From Haliscomenobacter hydrossis DSM 1100 (GTDB lineage: Bacteria > Bacteroidota > Bacteroidia > Chitinophagales > Saprospiraceae): a stretch of 64,000 bases of DNA. The stretch lies in contig NC_015510.1 of the NCBI RefSeq assembly GCF_000212735.1, positions 6,945,001 through 7,009,000 on the forward strand, in the 5' to 3' direction. The position numbers and the translations under genes are program-made. Below the pieces are notes generated by a model. That model made no database searches, had not been told where the DNA came from, and worked only from the letters and a program-made list of their open reading frames with translations. Shown here piece after piece: positions 53,362-61,808 of this stretch (positions are counted from its first letter, which is position 1; the number at the start of each line of letters is the position of its first letter).

Positions 53362-54777
53362 ATGAACAAAACTTGCAAAATGGAAGACCAGTCAAAATTG
53401 AGAAACAAGTATCATCAGAAAGACGGAGCGGAGGGAGAACTGCCACTATTCGGGAAGAAGAAATGGGAGATGAGCGATGCGGAAAGGGTATTTTCGTTAC
53501 AATGCAAGCTATACCAAAAAGCCAAGCAGGACAAGGGGTATAAGTTTTACGTGCTATACGACAAGGTGTTTCAAAAACATATGTTGAGCGTTGCGTGGAA
53601 GGCAGTAAAAGCCAACCAAGGCTCCCCCGGCATAGACGGGATCAGCATAAATGATATTGAGCAAGGCGGCGTGGAGAACTATTTGGAGGAACTAGGGGAA
53701 GAACTAAGGACGAAACGCTACCGGGCGCAAGCAGTAAAACGGGTAATGATCCCGAAAGCGAACGGAGGAGAACGGCCATTAGGGATACCGACAGTTAGAG
53801 ACCGGATAGTACAGACAGCATGTAAACTACTAATAGAACCGATCTTTGAAGCGGACTTTGAGGAAAGTTCCTATGGGTTCCGGCCAGAACGCAGTTCTGG
53901 GGATGCACTAGGAGCGATCAAGGGTTATCTACAGGAAGGGAAGAGTGAAGTATTGGATGCGGACTTGAGTAAATACTTTGATACGATACCACACGATAAA
54001 CTGCTGATTGGGCTAAAAGAGCGGATCAGTGACGGACGGATATTGGACTTAATCGGTCAATGGTTGAAAGCGCCGATATACGAGGATGGACAGTTTAAAG
54101 GGGGTAAGAAGAACAAAGTAGGGACACCACAAGGGGGCGTGATCTCGCCCTTACTGGCCAATATATACCTGAACCTATTAGATCGGATCGTGAACAATCC
54201 GAAGAGTTTGTTTTACCAAGGTGGAGTGAAGATAGTACGGTATGCAGATGATTTTGTGTTAATGGGCAAACAGATCGGAGAACAGGTGAAGGAGCAGCTC
54301 AAAAGCTTGCTAAGTCGAATGGGATTAAGCTTGAATGAGCAGAAAACCCGAACGGTTGAAGCAAAAGCGGAGAGCTTTGACTTTTTAGGGTTCACCATCC
54401 GCTACGACAAGGATTTATGGGATCGTAACAAACGCTACTGGAACATCATTCCAAGTCAGAAATCGGAGCAAAAGATCCGAGACAAGATTGATACATATCT
54501 TGAAGCACATGGTCACTACAAGGGAGAACAAGTGAGCGAAGACCTGAATAAGCTATTACGGGGATGGTTGAACTACTTTGACATCAAAGGGGTGAGCTAT
54601 CCAGCGGTGAGCAAAAGACGGTTACGGCACTACCTGCAAGAGCGACTGAACCGTTACTATAACCGCAAGAGTCAACGGAAGTGTAGGCTTTATGGACAAA
54701 GAGCCTTTGAGGCATTAGTCGAAAAGTATGGACTAATCGACCCGACGAAATACACTTCCGGAGGAGTTCGCCTGTGA
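53362..54777 (+). CDS. ltrA: group II intron reverse transcriptase/maturase
   Basis: The 471-residue protein has reverse-transcriptase blocks RPLGIPTVRDRIVQTACKLL, YGFRPERSSGDALGAI, DADLSKYFDTIPHDKL, GTPQGGVISPLLANIYLN and the catalytic VRYADDFVL. The maturase domain X follows (LNKLLRGWLNYFDIKGVSY ... RYYNRKSQRKCRLYG). No HNH endonuclease follows, as in intron classes that prime from nascent strands. The ATG at 53362 has a GGAGCGAAGGGG purine tract upstream. The gene lies in intron domain IV. Confidence 0.95.
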   Translation: MNKTCKMEDQSKLRNKYHQKDGAEGELPLFGKKKWEMSDAERVFSLQCKLYQKAKQDKGYKFYVLYDKVFQKHMLSVAWKAVKANQGSPGIDGISINDIEQGGVENYLEELGEELRTKRYRAQAVKRVMIPKANGGERPLGIPTVRDRIVQTACKLLIEPIFEADFEESSYGFRPERSSGDALGAIKGYLQEGKSEVLDADLSKYFDTIPHDKLLIGLKERISDGRILDLIGQWLKAPIYEDGQFKGGKKNKVGTPQGGVISPLLANIYLNLLDRIVNNPKSLFYQGGVKIVRYADDFVLMGKQIGEQVKEQLKSLLSRMGLSLNEQKTRTVEAKAESFDFLGFTIRYDKDLWDRNKRYWNIIPSQKSEQKIRDKIDTYLEAHGHYKGEQVSEDLNKLLRGWLNYFDIKGVSYPAVSKRRLRHYLQERLNRYYNRKSQRKCRLYGQRAFEALVEKYGLIDPTKYTSGGVRL

Positions 54778-54801
54778 AAGCTCATGAAGAAGTTCATAGG
54801 A

Positions 54802-54876
54802 AAGCCGTATGCGGGAAAACCGCACGTACGGATTGACGAGGGGGAGAAGCGGCAGCGCCGCTTCTCTCTACTCTAC
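54802..54876 (+). ncRNA. group II intron domains V and VI
   Basis: Domain V (about 54802-54834) has the AGCCGTATGCGG ... CCGCACGTACGG stem with its AGC triad and two-base bulge. Domain VI is the hairpin GAGAAGCGGC-AGC-GCCGCTTCTC, followed by the probable branch A at 54870 and the 3' splice site after CTAC. Confidence 0.88.
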
Positions 54877-54949
54877 TGGAATCCGTGGTGAAAAATAAAT
54901 CCGCCGCAGGCGGGTGCTAAACTTTTACGGTAGATTAAGTGAAGGGAAT

Positions 54950-55528
54950 CTATTTGCCTTTGAGCAAGCGAGAACGCATTTTGCTAAAAAACTCGGGGGT
55001 AACGCCAATGTACGAGGCGATTTCTTTTTGCGGCAGGGTAGAGACCAGGGATGGGTATTTTTTGCAAAAATTTTGATACCGTTCTTCGGCGCTCAAACTC
55101 AGGCTATCCAGTACCCGCTGTTGGTAAGCTACGAGGGAGTTTTCGGTGAGAATGCGAAAAAAACGTTCAAATTTAGGGATGTCGTGGTAGAGCTTCTCCT
55201 GGTTGATTTTGGACAACTGGAGTACTTCCGTGACCCCAGGTGCCTGAATATTCAGCGTTCCCGGTTGTTGGGTATACAAGCTGTACATGTCGGCGATCCA
55301 CCATCCGGGCGGAGCAAAGTTGAGGATGTGCTCAAACCCGTTTTTATCTACCGTGAACCCCTTTAAACAGCCACTGACTACAAAAGTGGTGTACCTGCAG
55401 ATGTTGCCTTCTACCAAAAGGAACTGCTTTGGCTTGAGGGTTCTCCGCTCTAACAGTTCCATGAATGCATGGGACTCCGCCTCATTCAGTTGGATGTGTT
55501 TGGCAATATTTTGTAAAATCAGTTCCAT
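54950..55528 (-). CDS. Crp/Fnr family transcription regulator
   Basis: The 192-residue protein has a cNMP-binding-like domain (LKPKQFLLVEGNICRYTTFVVSGCLKGF, APPGWWIADMYSLY) at residues 25-115 and a C-terminal winged helix (LPQKEIASYIGVTPEFFSKMRSRLL). It lacks the cysteine set of true Fnr. This subtype is common in Bacteroidota, often with unknown effector. TAACTTTG at 55558-55551 (- strand) may be its -7 box. Hairpin B with its intron lies beyond its 3' end. Confidence 0.88.
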   Translation of the reverse strand: MELILQNIAKHIQLNEAESHAFMELLERRTLKPKQFLLVEGNICRYTTFVVSGCLKGFTVDKNGFEHILNFAPPGWWIADMYSLYTQQPGTLNIQAPGVTEVLQLSKINQEKLYHDIPKFERFFRILTENSLVAYQQRVLDSLSLSAEERYQNFCKKYPSLVSTLPQKEIASYIGVTPEFFSKMRSRLLKGK

Positions 55529-55574
55529 GCGCTGGGTTTAAAACCAGCTGCAAAGTTAATCGACTGATTTTAAA

Positions 55575-56915
55575 TTATGGCTTTCCCAATTGTTTATGCA
55601 ACATAAAACCAATGCCACTGGAATAAATTTCAACTTTGCCATTCCCAACACCCTGGAAAGGAATTTGCCCAAACCAATTGATTTGCAAACTCAGTCCCGG
55701 GCGGAGATTTTTTTCAATCCCGATGCCCAACTGCGCCAGCGACAACCAATAGTTTTTGTCTTTGGTACTGTGCCATTCATTGACCTGACCATGGGTGTAG
55801 GATTTGTAATAGAACTCGTATTCCTCCTTTAAGATGGTCCAGGAAGAAGAGCCAATCAGGACAAAAGAATTCCATTTGGGCCGTACGAGCCAGTTATAGC
55901 GGGCATCAAAACTCCATTGCAACATGTCACAAGTTCCTTCGGTGGAGTAGGGGTACGCTTTATTGGTCCAAAACCCTTTCGGTGCGACATATTCGCGCTC
56001 ATCCGCGACATAGTTTTTGAGCAAATACTGGCCAGAAGCCTGGAAAACCAGTCGTTTTCCCAGTCGATAATCAATGGCAATTCCGGCATTCAATCCATTG
56101 GCAGTTTGCCCGTTGGCATTCACCGCAGCAAGGTCAGGGCCGGCACTGAATCCTAATCCCCAGGTGTTGTTTTTTGCTCGCAGGGGAGGAATATTCTCCT
56201 GGAAAGGTGTAACTGCAAAAGCAAGCAATGCTTCCGATTTTAATGAATCGGATCGCAAAGGTAAATCGGGCCAGGCTTGAGCAACGGTGCTGAAAGCATC
56301 AAAAGCCTCTTGACCTTTGCTGGTGGCCGTGGAATCTACAAGCAAGTTTTTGTCCGTGGTGGTCGGTAAAACAGCAAGGTCTTCGTTTGTATTGGCACTT
56401 TGCAGATCCTTGGGCGCAATGGGAACAGTTGTTTTGTTCAGGTTGTGTTTTCCAACCTGTTGAGGACCTTGCTTTCGGGATGTAAACAAGCGTGGATTCT
56501 TGGAGGCTGAATGATTTTTGCGGGTAGTTGATGAAACGGCAGCCTCATCTCTCGAAGCGGCATGGTTTTTTTCTTCGGCCAAGTCCATGGATTCTTGCTG
56601 GGCCGATGGGGGCTGCAATACTTTTGGTTTGAGCTCAGCTTTATTTTCTGGCACTTTTTTGGTAGACTCATTGGCAATCGGGCCATTGAATTTTTGACGT
56701 TCAGGCTTTGGTGGGGTAGATGTAGCTTGAATGCCCCAAATCAGACCAACGCCCAATGCCATAAACACGGCAAAGAACAGCCAGAACAAACCACGTCGGC
56801 GCTTGCGCTCCGCATGTGCCAGTTTGTCTTCCATCCGCTCCCAAGCCTGTTCGTTGAATGGGATGTCTGGTTCTTCTGAAGCCCGCTTGTACAAATCATC
56901 TACAAAATCCTTCAT
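55575..56915 (-). CDS. anti-sigma-like protein with C-terminal beta-barrel domain
   Basis: The 446-residue protein has a cytosolic N-terminus of about 45 residues (IPFNEQAWERMEDKLAHAE), one span (GLFWLFFAVFMALGVGLIWG), a long polar linker, then a barrel-like C-terminal domain from about residue 230 (TWGLGFSAGPDLAAVNANG ... GIGIEKNLRPGLSLQINWF). It is encoded 17 bases downstream of an ECF sigma factor, and its N-terminus resembles sigma-binding segments of membrane anti-sigma proteins. The regulatory role is inferred from this context. Confidence 0.75.
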   Translation of the reverse strand: MKDFVDDLYKRASEEPDIPFNEQAWERMEDKLAHAERKRRRGLFWLFFAVFMALGVGLIWGIQATSTPPKPERQKFNGPIANESTKKVPENKAELKPKVLQPPSAQQESMDLAEEKNHAASRDEAAVSSTTRKNHSASKNPRLFTSRKQGPQQVGKHNLNKTTVPIAPKDLQSANTNEDLAVLPTTTDKNLLVDSTATSKGQEAFDAFSTVAQAWPDLPLRSDSLKSEALLAFAVTPFQENIPPLRAKNNTWGLGFSAGPDLAAVNANGQTANGLNAGIAIDYRLGKRLVFQASGQYLLKNYVADEREYVAPKGFWTNKAYPYSTEGTCDMLQWSFDARYNWLVRPKWNSFVLIGSSSWTILKEEYEFYYKSYTHGQVNEWHSTKDKNYWLSLAQLGIGIEKNLRPGLSLQINWFGQIPFQGVGNGKVEIYSSGIGFMLHKQLGKP

Positions 56916-56932
56916 GGCAAACAAAGTATGAG

Positions 56933-57472
56933 CTATTGCTGCATTTGCTGTATAATCAGTTGTCGCAATCGCTCGCGTGCTTTGGACAAATTGGATTTGG
57001 AAGTACCTACCGAAATGCCCAACTCCTGGGAAATTTCTTCGTGGGTAAACCCATCCAGTACGTATAAATTGAACACAGTGCGATAAGCTGTTGACAGCGA
57101 TCGCACCAAAGCCATTAGTTCCTGAAACCCGAGTCTAGCCAGAATCTCTTCGGTATCAGGAATATTATATTCAGTGTCCATCAGTGTGCTTATTTTGAGT
57201 TTCTGCTTCTTTTTGATGTGATTGATGGCCGTATTGATCAAAATCCGCCGGAACCATGGCTTAAACGGCAGATCCGCGTCATAGCGCTGGATGTTGAGGA
57301 ATACCTTTAAAAAGGCATCATTGGCTACCTCGATCGCCTCATCTTCGTTATCGCAGTAGCGCAAGGATACCGACATGGCGTATCCATAAAATTGCCGATA
57401 CAGCTCTTTCTGGGCAGCGCGCTCCTTGCGACGGCACCCCTTCAGAATGTCAGCCAAATTATGGTTCTCCAT
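56933..57472 (-). CDS. ECF-type RNA polymerase sigma factor
   Basis: The 179-residue protein has sigma region 2 (ELYRQFYGYAMSVSLRYCDNEDEAIEVANDAFLKVF) and region 4 (LSTAYRTVFNLYVLDGFTHEEISQELGISVGTSKSNLSKAR). The ATG at 57472 gives MENHNLADILKGC, the normal ECF start. The frame to 57607 has 45 extra unconserved residues. The next gene is its likely anti-sigma partner. The divergent neighbour is the GNAT gene. Confidence 0.92.
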   Translation of the reverse strand: MENHNLADILKGCRRKERAAQKELYRQFYGYAMSVSLRYCDNEDEAIEVANDAFLKVFLNIQRYDADLPFKPWFRRILINTAINHIKKKQKLKISTLMDTEYNIPDTEEILARLGFQELMALVRSLSTAYRTVFNLYVLDGFTHEEISQELGISVGTSKSNLSKARERLRQLIIQQMQQ

Positions 57473-57613
57473 ATGAGCTCTAGAAGGTTTAATACACCCA
57501 GTACAAGCAATGGGGATAAAACGTTGCCACTGAGGTATAATTTTTAGCATTTTTCTCCCGCTAAAATTATTACTTTTCATTATTTTTCCGAAATAATTCA
57601 GCAACACCTAAAC

Positions 57614-58123
57614 ATGATCGAAATCATCGAGGCTACCGAATTTCACCATCCGATCATTCGGAGCATTGCCTATCGAACCTGGCCCGATACTTTTGAGGCC
57701 ATCCTGTCCACGGATCAAATCCTGTACATGCTCGAACAGATGTATAGCCTGGCGGCTTTGCGTGAACAAACCCAGGTGAAGGGACATCAGTTTATTCTGG
57801 CCAAAGAGGGCTTGGAATACCTGGGTTTTGCTTCGATTGAAAAAAATTATCAGGATCAGCAACATACCAAAATCCATAAAATCTACATTCTCCCTGAAGC
57901 CCAGGGGAAAGGCATCGGCAAAGCACTTTTTGAGGAAATGACCCAACGCGCACGCACGGCCAACAATGACAAGCTGCTACTCAATGTCAATCGAGACAAT
58001 AAAGCCACCCATTTCTACGGAAAGATTGGGTTCCAGACCGTCGGTACGGAAGACATCGACATTGGCAATGGCTATTTTATGAATGATTACGTCATGGAAA
58101 AAAACATCATCCCATCAATATGA
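57614..58123 (+). CDS. GNAT family acetyltransferase
   Basis: The 169-residue protein has the GNAT core with the acetyl-CoA loop KIYILPEAQGKGIGKALFEE (Q/R-x-x-G-x-G/A) and the late strand LLNVNRDNKATHFYGKIGF. It probably acetylates a small molecule or protein N-terminus. Its stop overlaps the ATG of the metacaspase gene by 4 bases (ATGA), so the two are translationally coupled. The acceptor is unknown. Confidence 0.88.
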   Translation: MIEIIEATEFHHPIIRSIAYRTWPDTFEAILSTDQILYMLEQMYSLAALREQTQVKGHQFILAKEGLEYLGFASIEKNYQDQQHTKIHKIYILPEAQGKGIGKALFEEMTQRARTANNDKLLLNVNRDNKATHFYGKIGFQTVGTEDIDIGNGYFMNDYVMEKNIIPSI

Positions 58124-61100
58124 AAAAACTATATTCCCTTTTCATCGGCATCGATACCTATCATCCCGAGTCTAAAGTAACCCCTTTGGAGGGCTGTCGC
58201 AATGACGTGGCAGCCATGAAAGATTTTTTGAGGGATACCTACGCTAAATCTTTCGATTTGTCGCCTGAAATTACCTTGCTCAACGATCAGGCCACCTACG
58301 CCAATATTGTCAAATGCCTGGGGACCCATCACTTGGCCAAAGCGGGCAAAGACGATGTGGTTTTGATGTACTACAGCGGTCATGGAACCCAGGAAAAAGC
58401 AGCACCTGAGTTTGAAAAGCTCGACCCCACTGGCCTACAAGAATCCATGGTTTGTTACGACAGCGGTCTGCCGGGCAAGTATTGCCTCGCCGATAAAGAG
58501 TTGCGTATCTTATTGGGCACCATTCAGCAACAAGGGGCGCATCTTACACTCATTTTTGATTGCTGCCATTCGGGAAACATTACACGGAGCCTTGACGATA
58601 CCAACAACGGGAAGGTTCGGCAATTCTTTTTTCCGGAGGGAACGCCAGCGCGGCCTTACCAATCTTACCTGGATGGATACTTTGTTAAAAATTTCCCCCA
58701 GGGCCCCAGCAGCAATCAATTGCCACTGGCCAGCCACATTTTGATGACGGCTTGTGACCGCCAGGAAAAAGCCTTTGAACTTAAAATCCAGCGGGGGATG
58801 TTCTCCTACAATCTGCTCAAGGTTTTGGGCAATGAACCCAACATCAGCTACGCCGATCTGTACACCCGCTGCCAGGCTTCCATGTTTCGCTCGGTGGAAA
58901 AACAACATCCGCAATTTGAAACCATTGCCGGATTTGATCCCTGGAATAAGTTTTTGAACCTGGGAGAATCAACGCGTGGTGCCCAAGCTACTTACCTCCT
59001 CAGTGCCAACGATAAAAACCAGTGGAACGTCAATTGTGGTGGGGTACACGGCCTTTCCACCGAATTGAATAAAATTGCCGAGTTTGAAATTTTGGAACAA
59101 GGCAGCGGCAAATCCCTAGGGCGAGCAACCACTGCCAGCGTAGGTTTTCAGGACAGCACTGTCGTTTTGAACAACAACCTTGCGCTGGACATGGACCGCT
59201 CTTACACGGCCAAACTAATTACGCTACCCGCAGCTCCGTATGCCATCACCCTTAAAGCCACAGTGAAGGGTAAAAAACGTTACGATGCTTATGTGAAAGC
59301 CCAACAGGCCATCGGGAGGGCCAAACTTTCGCCTTATTTTGAGTTGATTGATGGCAATGTAGGTGGAAAATACCGCGTCGACCTCGATCAGGATGTATTG
59401 GACATTTACAATCAGGAAACCAATACATTGATCAAACGATTTGGTGGAGACGACGATGATCCCATTTTTAAAGGGACAATTGAAATTTTAGACCAGATCG
59501 CCAAATGGGAGAAAAACCTCGCACTCGACAACCGCAATACCCAGTTCAATCGCAACGCCTTTAAGATCACGGCCAAACATTCCGATACCGGTCAGGTGCT
59601 CACCGGATTGAGTGATCCTGCCAATCCCAATACGGAGGTCATCAACGTGCAAGTAGCCAAAAACCTGAATGGAAAATACACGTTGCCACTCGATTTGGAA
59701 CTCAAGAATGCTGCGGGCGGCACCCTGTTTTACAAAGCCCTTTACTTTTCGCGCAAATACGGCGTAATGTCTTTGAATGGAGATTATTTGACCGTCGATG
59801 AAATCCCCGCTCAAGACCAGTACATCCAACCCCAGGCTCTGGAATTTGACCTCGATGGGGGCCGGAAAGAGAGCAGCGAAATTGTCAAATTCATCGTCAG
59901 TACCGTAAAGATCAATGAAGAATTTTTGTTGGAGCAGGAGGAACTCGAAAAACTGGGCGAAACCGTCGAATTTTGGAAGGAAAGGGGTAGGGGAGTCGAT
60001 CTTCTGGCCAATGCCAGAGACCTGGTGAAAAAAGGGCAAGATAAAAAAGCACCTGCCAACGACTGGTTTTGCAAAACCGTCGTATTCAAACTCACCGCAT
60101 TGGCTAGCGAGGTGGGGAAAACACCCGTGCAAATGGGCAATGGAAAAATTGTGGTCAAGGGCCACGATTCCTTCCGCGCCAATCTCGCGTTGACTTCAGC
60201 GGGCAATTCTACCCGCGACATCAACAGTGTGGCACCACTGCCCCAAATTTTGGGCTGGGATAACCTCGTTTCCCTGGACACTCCTTCTCGTGACCTCTAT
60301 TCCGCTACGCCGGATACGCTGGAAATCAGCAACCTCGAAAACGACGCTGACCTGCTCAATAACCCGCTACAAATTGAACTGGATGCCCAGCTCAAAGCCG
60401 GAGAATTTATTCTTCCCCTGACTTTTGACGGTGAAGATTTTCTGCCCGTAGGCACAACCCGAGAATTGGCCGACGGCAAAGTGGAAATTTCCATTCACGA
60501 AATTCCCGAGGTGAAATCGGAAGGCCGGAGCATCCTGCGTGCCCTGAAGATGTGTTTTTTCAAAGTAGCCCTGGGACAAGAGCAAAACAAACTCTGTTGG
60601 ATTGAATACGTGGATGGCAAGCCAAAATACCACGATACCGGGGTCAAAGAAAAGGTAGCCAGCGCCAAAAACATCCTGCTGGTCATTCACGGCATTATTG
60701 GCAATACCACCGAAATGGCGGCGGCGATGGGGCGCGCCATAAGCAGCAAAACGGTGGATCTGGTTTTAGCCTACGACTACGAAAACCTGAACACCAGCAT
60801 CGAAGCCAATTCCGGTAAGCTTAAAACAGCCCTGGAAGCAGTGGGCATCAAACTCGATAAAAAGGGCAAGTTCAACAAAAAGTTCAGCATCCTGGCTCAT
60901 TCCATGGGTGGATTGGTCTCGCGCCATTTTATCGAACAGTTGGGGGGTAGGGCAGTGGTGTCCAAACTCATTTTGGCGGGTACTCCCAGCGGCGGCTCCA
61001 ATTTGTCTAAAGTGACCAAGTACCGCGATACCGCCCTATTTTTGTTGCCTTTGGCGGTCAATGTGGGTTTGGCCATTCCGGCCATTGCGACCATCATGGG

Positions 61101-61470
61101 CATTTTGAAAGGCTCAAAAAGCCTGACCGCCAGTTTGGAACAAATGGACTACAACCACCCGGGCCATTTTCTCAAAAACCTGGAACAGTCCAGCGATCCC
61201 AAAATTCCGTATTACGTGCTGGCTGGGCACCTGGATTTGTTCTTGGAAACCGATAACCAAGCCAAACGTTTGGTCAACAAAATTTTCAAAAATGTGGCCA
61301 ATGTGTTTTTTGATGAACCAAACGACATCGCAGTAGGGGTAGACAGCATCAAACATGTTCCGGTTAAACGCAAACCAGCGCCGGTATTTTTTGACGTCAA
61401 ATGCCACCATTTGAATTACTTCAGTTTGAAAGAAAGTGTGGATAAAATTGTAGACTTGCTTAAAAAATAA
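58120..61470 (+). CDS. metacaspase-like protease fused to an alpha/beta-hydrolase
   Basis: The 1116-residue protein starts with a caspase-like domain (residues 1 to about 290): LYSLFIGIDTYHPES, catalytic His88 in MYYSGHGTQ and Cys149 in IFDCCHSGN, the metacaspase dyad. Residues about 300-800 are beta-rich with no family I can name. Residues about 845-1116 are an alpha/beta-hydrolase with oxyanion motif LLVIHGIIGN and nucleophile Ser928 in ILAHSMGGLVSRHF, resembling PGAP1/lipase-type enzymes. It has no signal peptide, so it is probably cytosolic. A stress- or infection-triggered lipase is possible but unproven. Confidence 0.85.
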   Translation: MKKLYSLFIGIDTYHPESKVTPLEGCRNDVAAMKDFLRDTYAKSFDLSPEITLLNDQATYANIVKCLGTHHLAKAGKDDVVLMYYSGHGTQEKAAPEFEKLDPTGLQESMVCYDSGLPGKYCLADKELRILLGTIQQQGAHLTLIFDCCHSGNITRSLDDTNNGKVRQFFFPEGTPARPYQSYLDGYFVKNFPQGPSSNQLPLASHILMTACDRQEKAFELKIQRGMFSYNLLKVLGNEPNISYADLYTRCQASMFRSVEKQHPQFETIAGFDPWNKFLNLGESTRGAQATYLLSANDKNQWNVNCGGVHGLSTELNKIAEFEILEQGSGKSLGRATTASVGFQDSTVVLNNNLALDMDRSYTAKLITLPAAPYAITLKATVKGKKRYDAYVKAQQAIGRAKLSPYFELIDGNVGGKYRVDLDQDVLDIYNQETNTLIKRFGGDDDDPIFKGTIEILDQIAKWEKNLALDNRNTQFNRNAFKITAKHSDTGQVLTGLSDPANPNTEVINVQVAKNLNGKYTLPLDLELKNAAGGTLFYKALYFSRKYGVMSLNGDYLTVDEIPAQDQYIQPQALEFDLDGGRKESSEIVKFIVSTVKINEEFLLEQEELEKLGETVEFWKERGRGVDLLANARDLVKKGQDKKAPANDWFCKTVVFKLTALASEVGKTPVQMGNGKIVVKGHDSFRANLALTSAGNSTRDINSVAPLPQILGWDNLVSLDTPSRDLYSATPDTLEISNLENDADLLNNPLQIELDAQLKAGEFILPLTFDGEDFLPVGTTRELADGKVEISIHEIPEVKSEGRSILRALKMCFFKVALGQEQNKLCWIEYVDGKPKYHDTGVKEKVASAKNILLVIHGIIGNTTEMAAAMGRAISSKTVDLVLAYDYENLNTSIEANSGKLKTALEAVGIKLDKKGKFNKKFSILAHSMGGLVSRHFIEQLGGRAVVSKLILAGTPSGGSNLSKVTKYRDTALFLLPLAVNVGLAIPAIATIMGILKGSKSLTASLEQMDYNHPGHFLKNLEQSSDPKIPYYVLAGHLDLFLETDNQAKRLVNKIFKNVANVFFDEPNDIAVGVDSIKHVPVKRKPAPVFFDVKCHHLNYFSLKESVDKIVDLLKK

Positions 61471-61808
61471 TATTATCTTTAAGCAAATCAGGTGTTCTAT
61501 TTCAAATTTTCTTTTGTGCTAGTTCAAATCAACTCTTGTTTTGGTGTTTGCCTTAATATTTTATTACCATAAAATTTCACAATCATGGCAAAACGTTATT
61601 CAGGTAATGAATTAGCAATTACCGACCTCGACAATGCAATGGACTTGGTAGAAGCTTACCAAAAAGAAAAGACAGATTTTCCAATTCTTTGAGTTGTACT
61701 AGGAATATTCTTTACGTGACCTCAGGGCTATTTTAAAGTGCAGTTTCCAGAATTTTGAATAAAATTTTTCTTGAAGCTGTACTTTCTTTATTTTGAATTC
61801 TATAACTA
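61471..61808. other. gene-poor gap between the metacaspase and sensor genes
   Basis: This 338-base AT-rich stretch holds a 35-codon open frame (61585-61692) and otherwise no long hairpin or RNA gene that I can see. A TATCTTTA at 61474-61481 could be a promoter element. Confidence 0.45.
61585..61692 (+). CDS. 35-residue small open frame, possibly a remnant
   Basis: The frame runs ATG to TGA and encodes MAKRYSGNELAITDLDNAMD followed by VEAYQKEKTDFPIL. Composition and codon use look coding (amphipathic, charged), but no family is recognised. It may be a small protein, or the truncated start of a gene lost by deletion. It lies 114 bases after the metacaspase stop. Confidence 0.4.
   Translation: MAKRYSGNELAITDLDNAMDLVEAYQKEKTDFPIL

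Larger units (their letters stand above)
52952..54876 (+). mobile_element. group II intron (retroelement), complete
   Basis: The intron starts GTGCG, ends CTCTAC and is 1,925 bases. Both ends are fixed by aligning the flanks with intact element A. EBS1 CAGATT at 53145-53150, about 193 bases from the 5' end, is perfectly complementary to IBS1 AATCTG (52946-52951). Domains V and VI are recognisable at the 3' end, with a likely branch-point A at 54870, seven bases from the splice site. It encodes a reverse transcriptase-maturase with no endonuclease domain. All parts look intact, so it may still be mobile. Confidence 0.93.
52855..54916. repeat. long hairpin element B, split by the group II intron
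   Basis: The two halves, 52855-52951 and 54877-54916, together rebuild a hairpin almost identical to element A: the outer tag CCCCGCCTGCGGCGGA, an inner arm of CACAGATTTTCACAGATT type, and the complementary right arm ending CCGCCGCAGGCGGG. The intron sits within the right inner arm, between AAAATCTG and TGGAATCC. It lies beyond the 3' end of the Crp/Fnr gene. Confidence 0.92.

Noticed and set aside
53362-54777. Retron or diversity-generating reverse transcriptase
   Set aside because: The protein has a maturase domain and is flanked by recognisable group II domains V and VI and exact intron boundaries. No template/variable repeat or msr-msd is seen.
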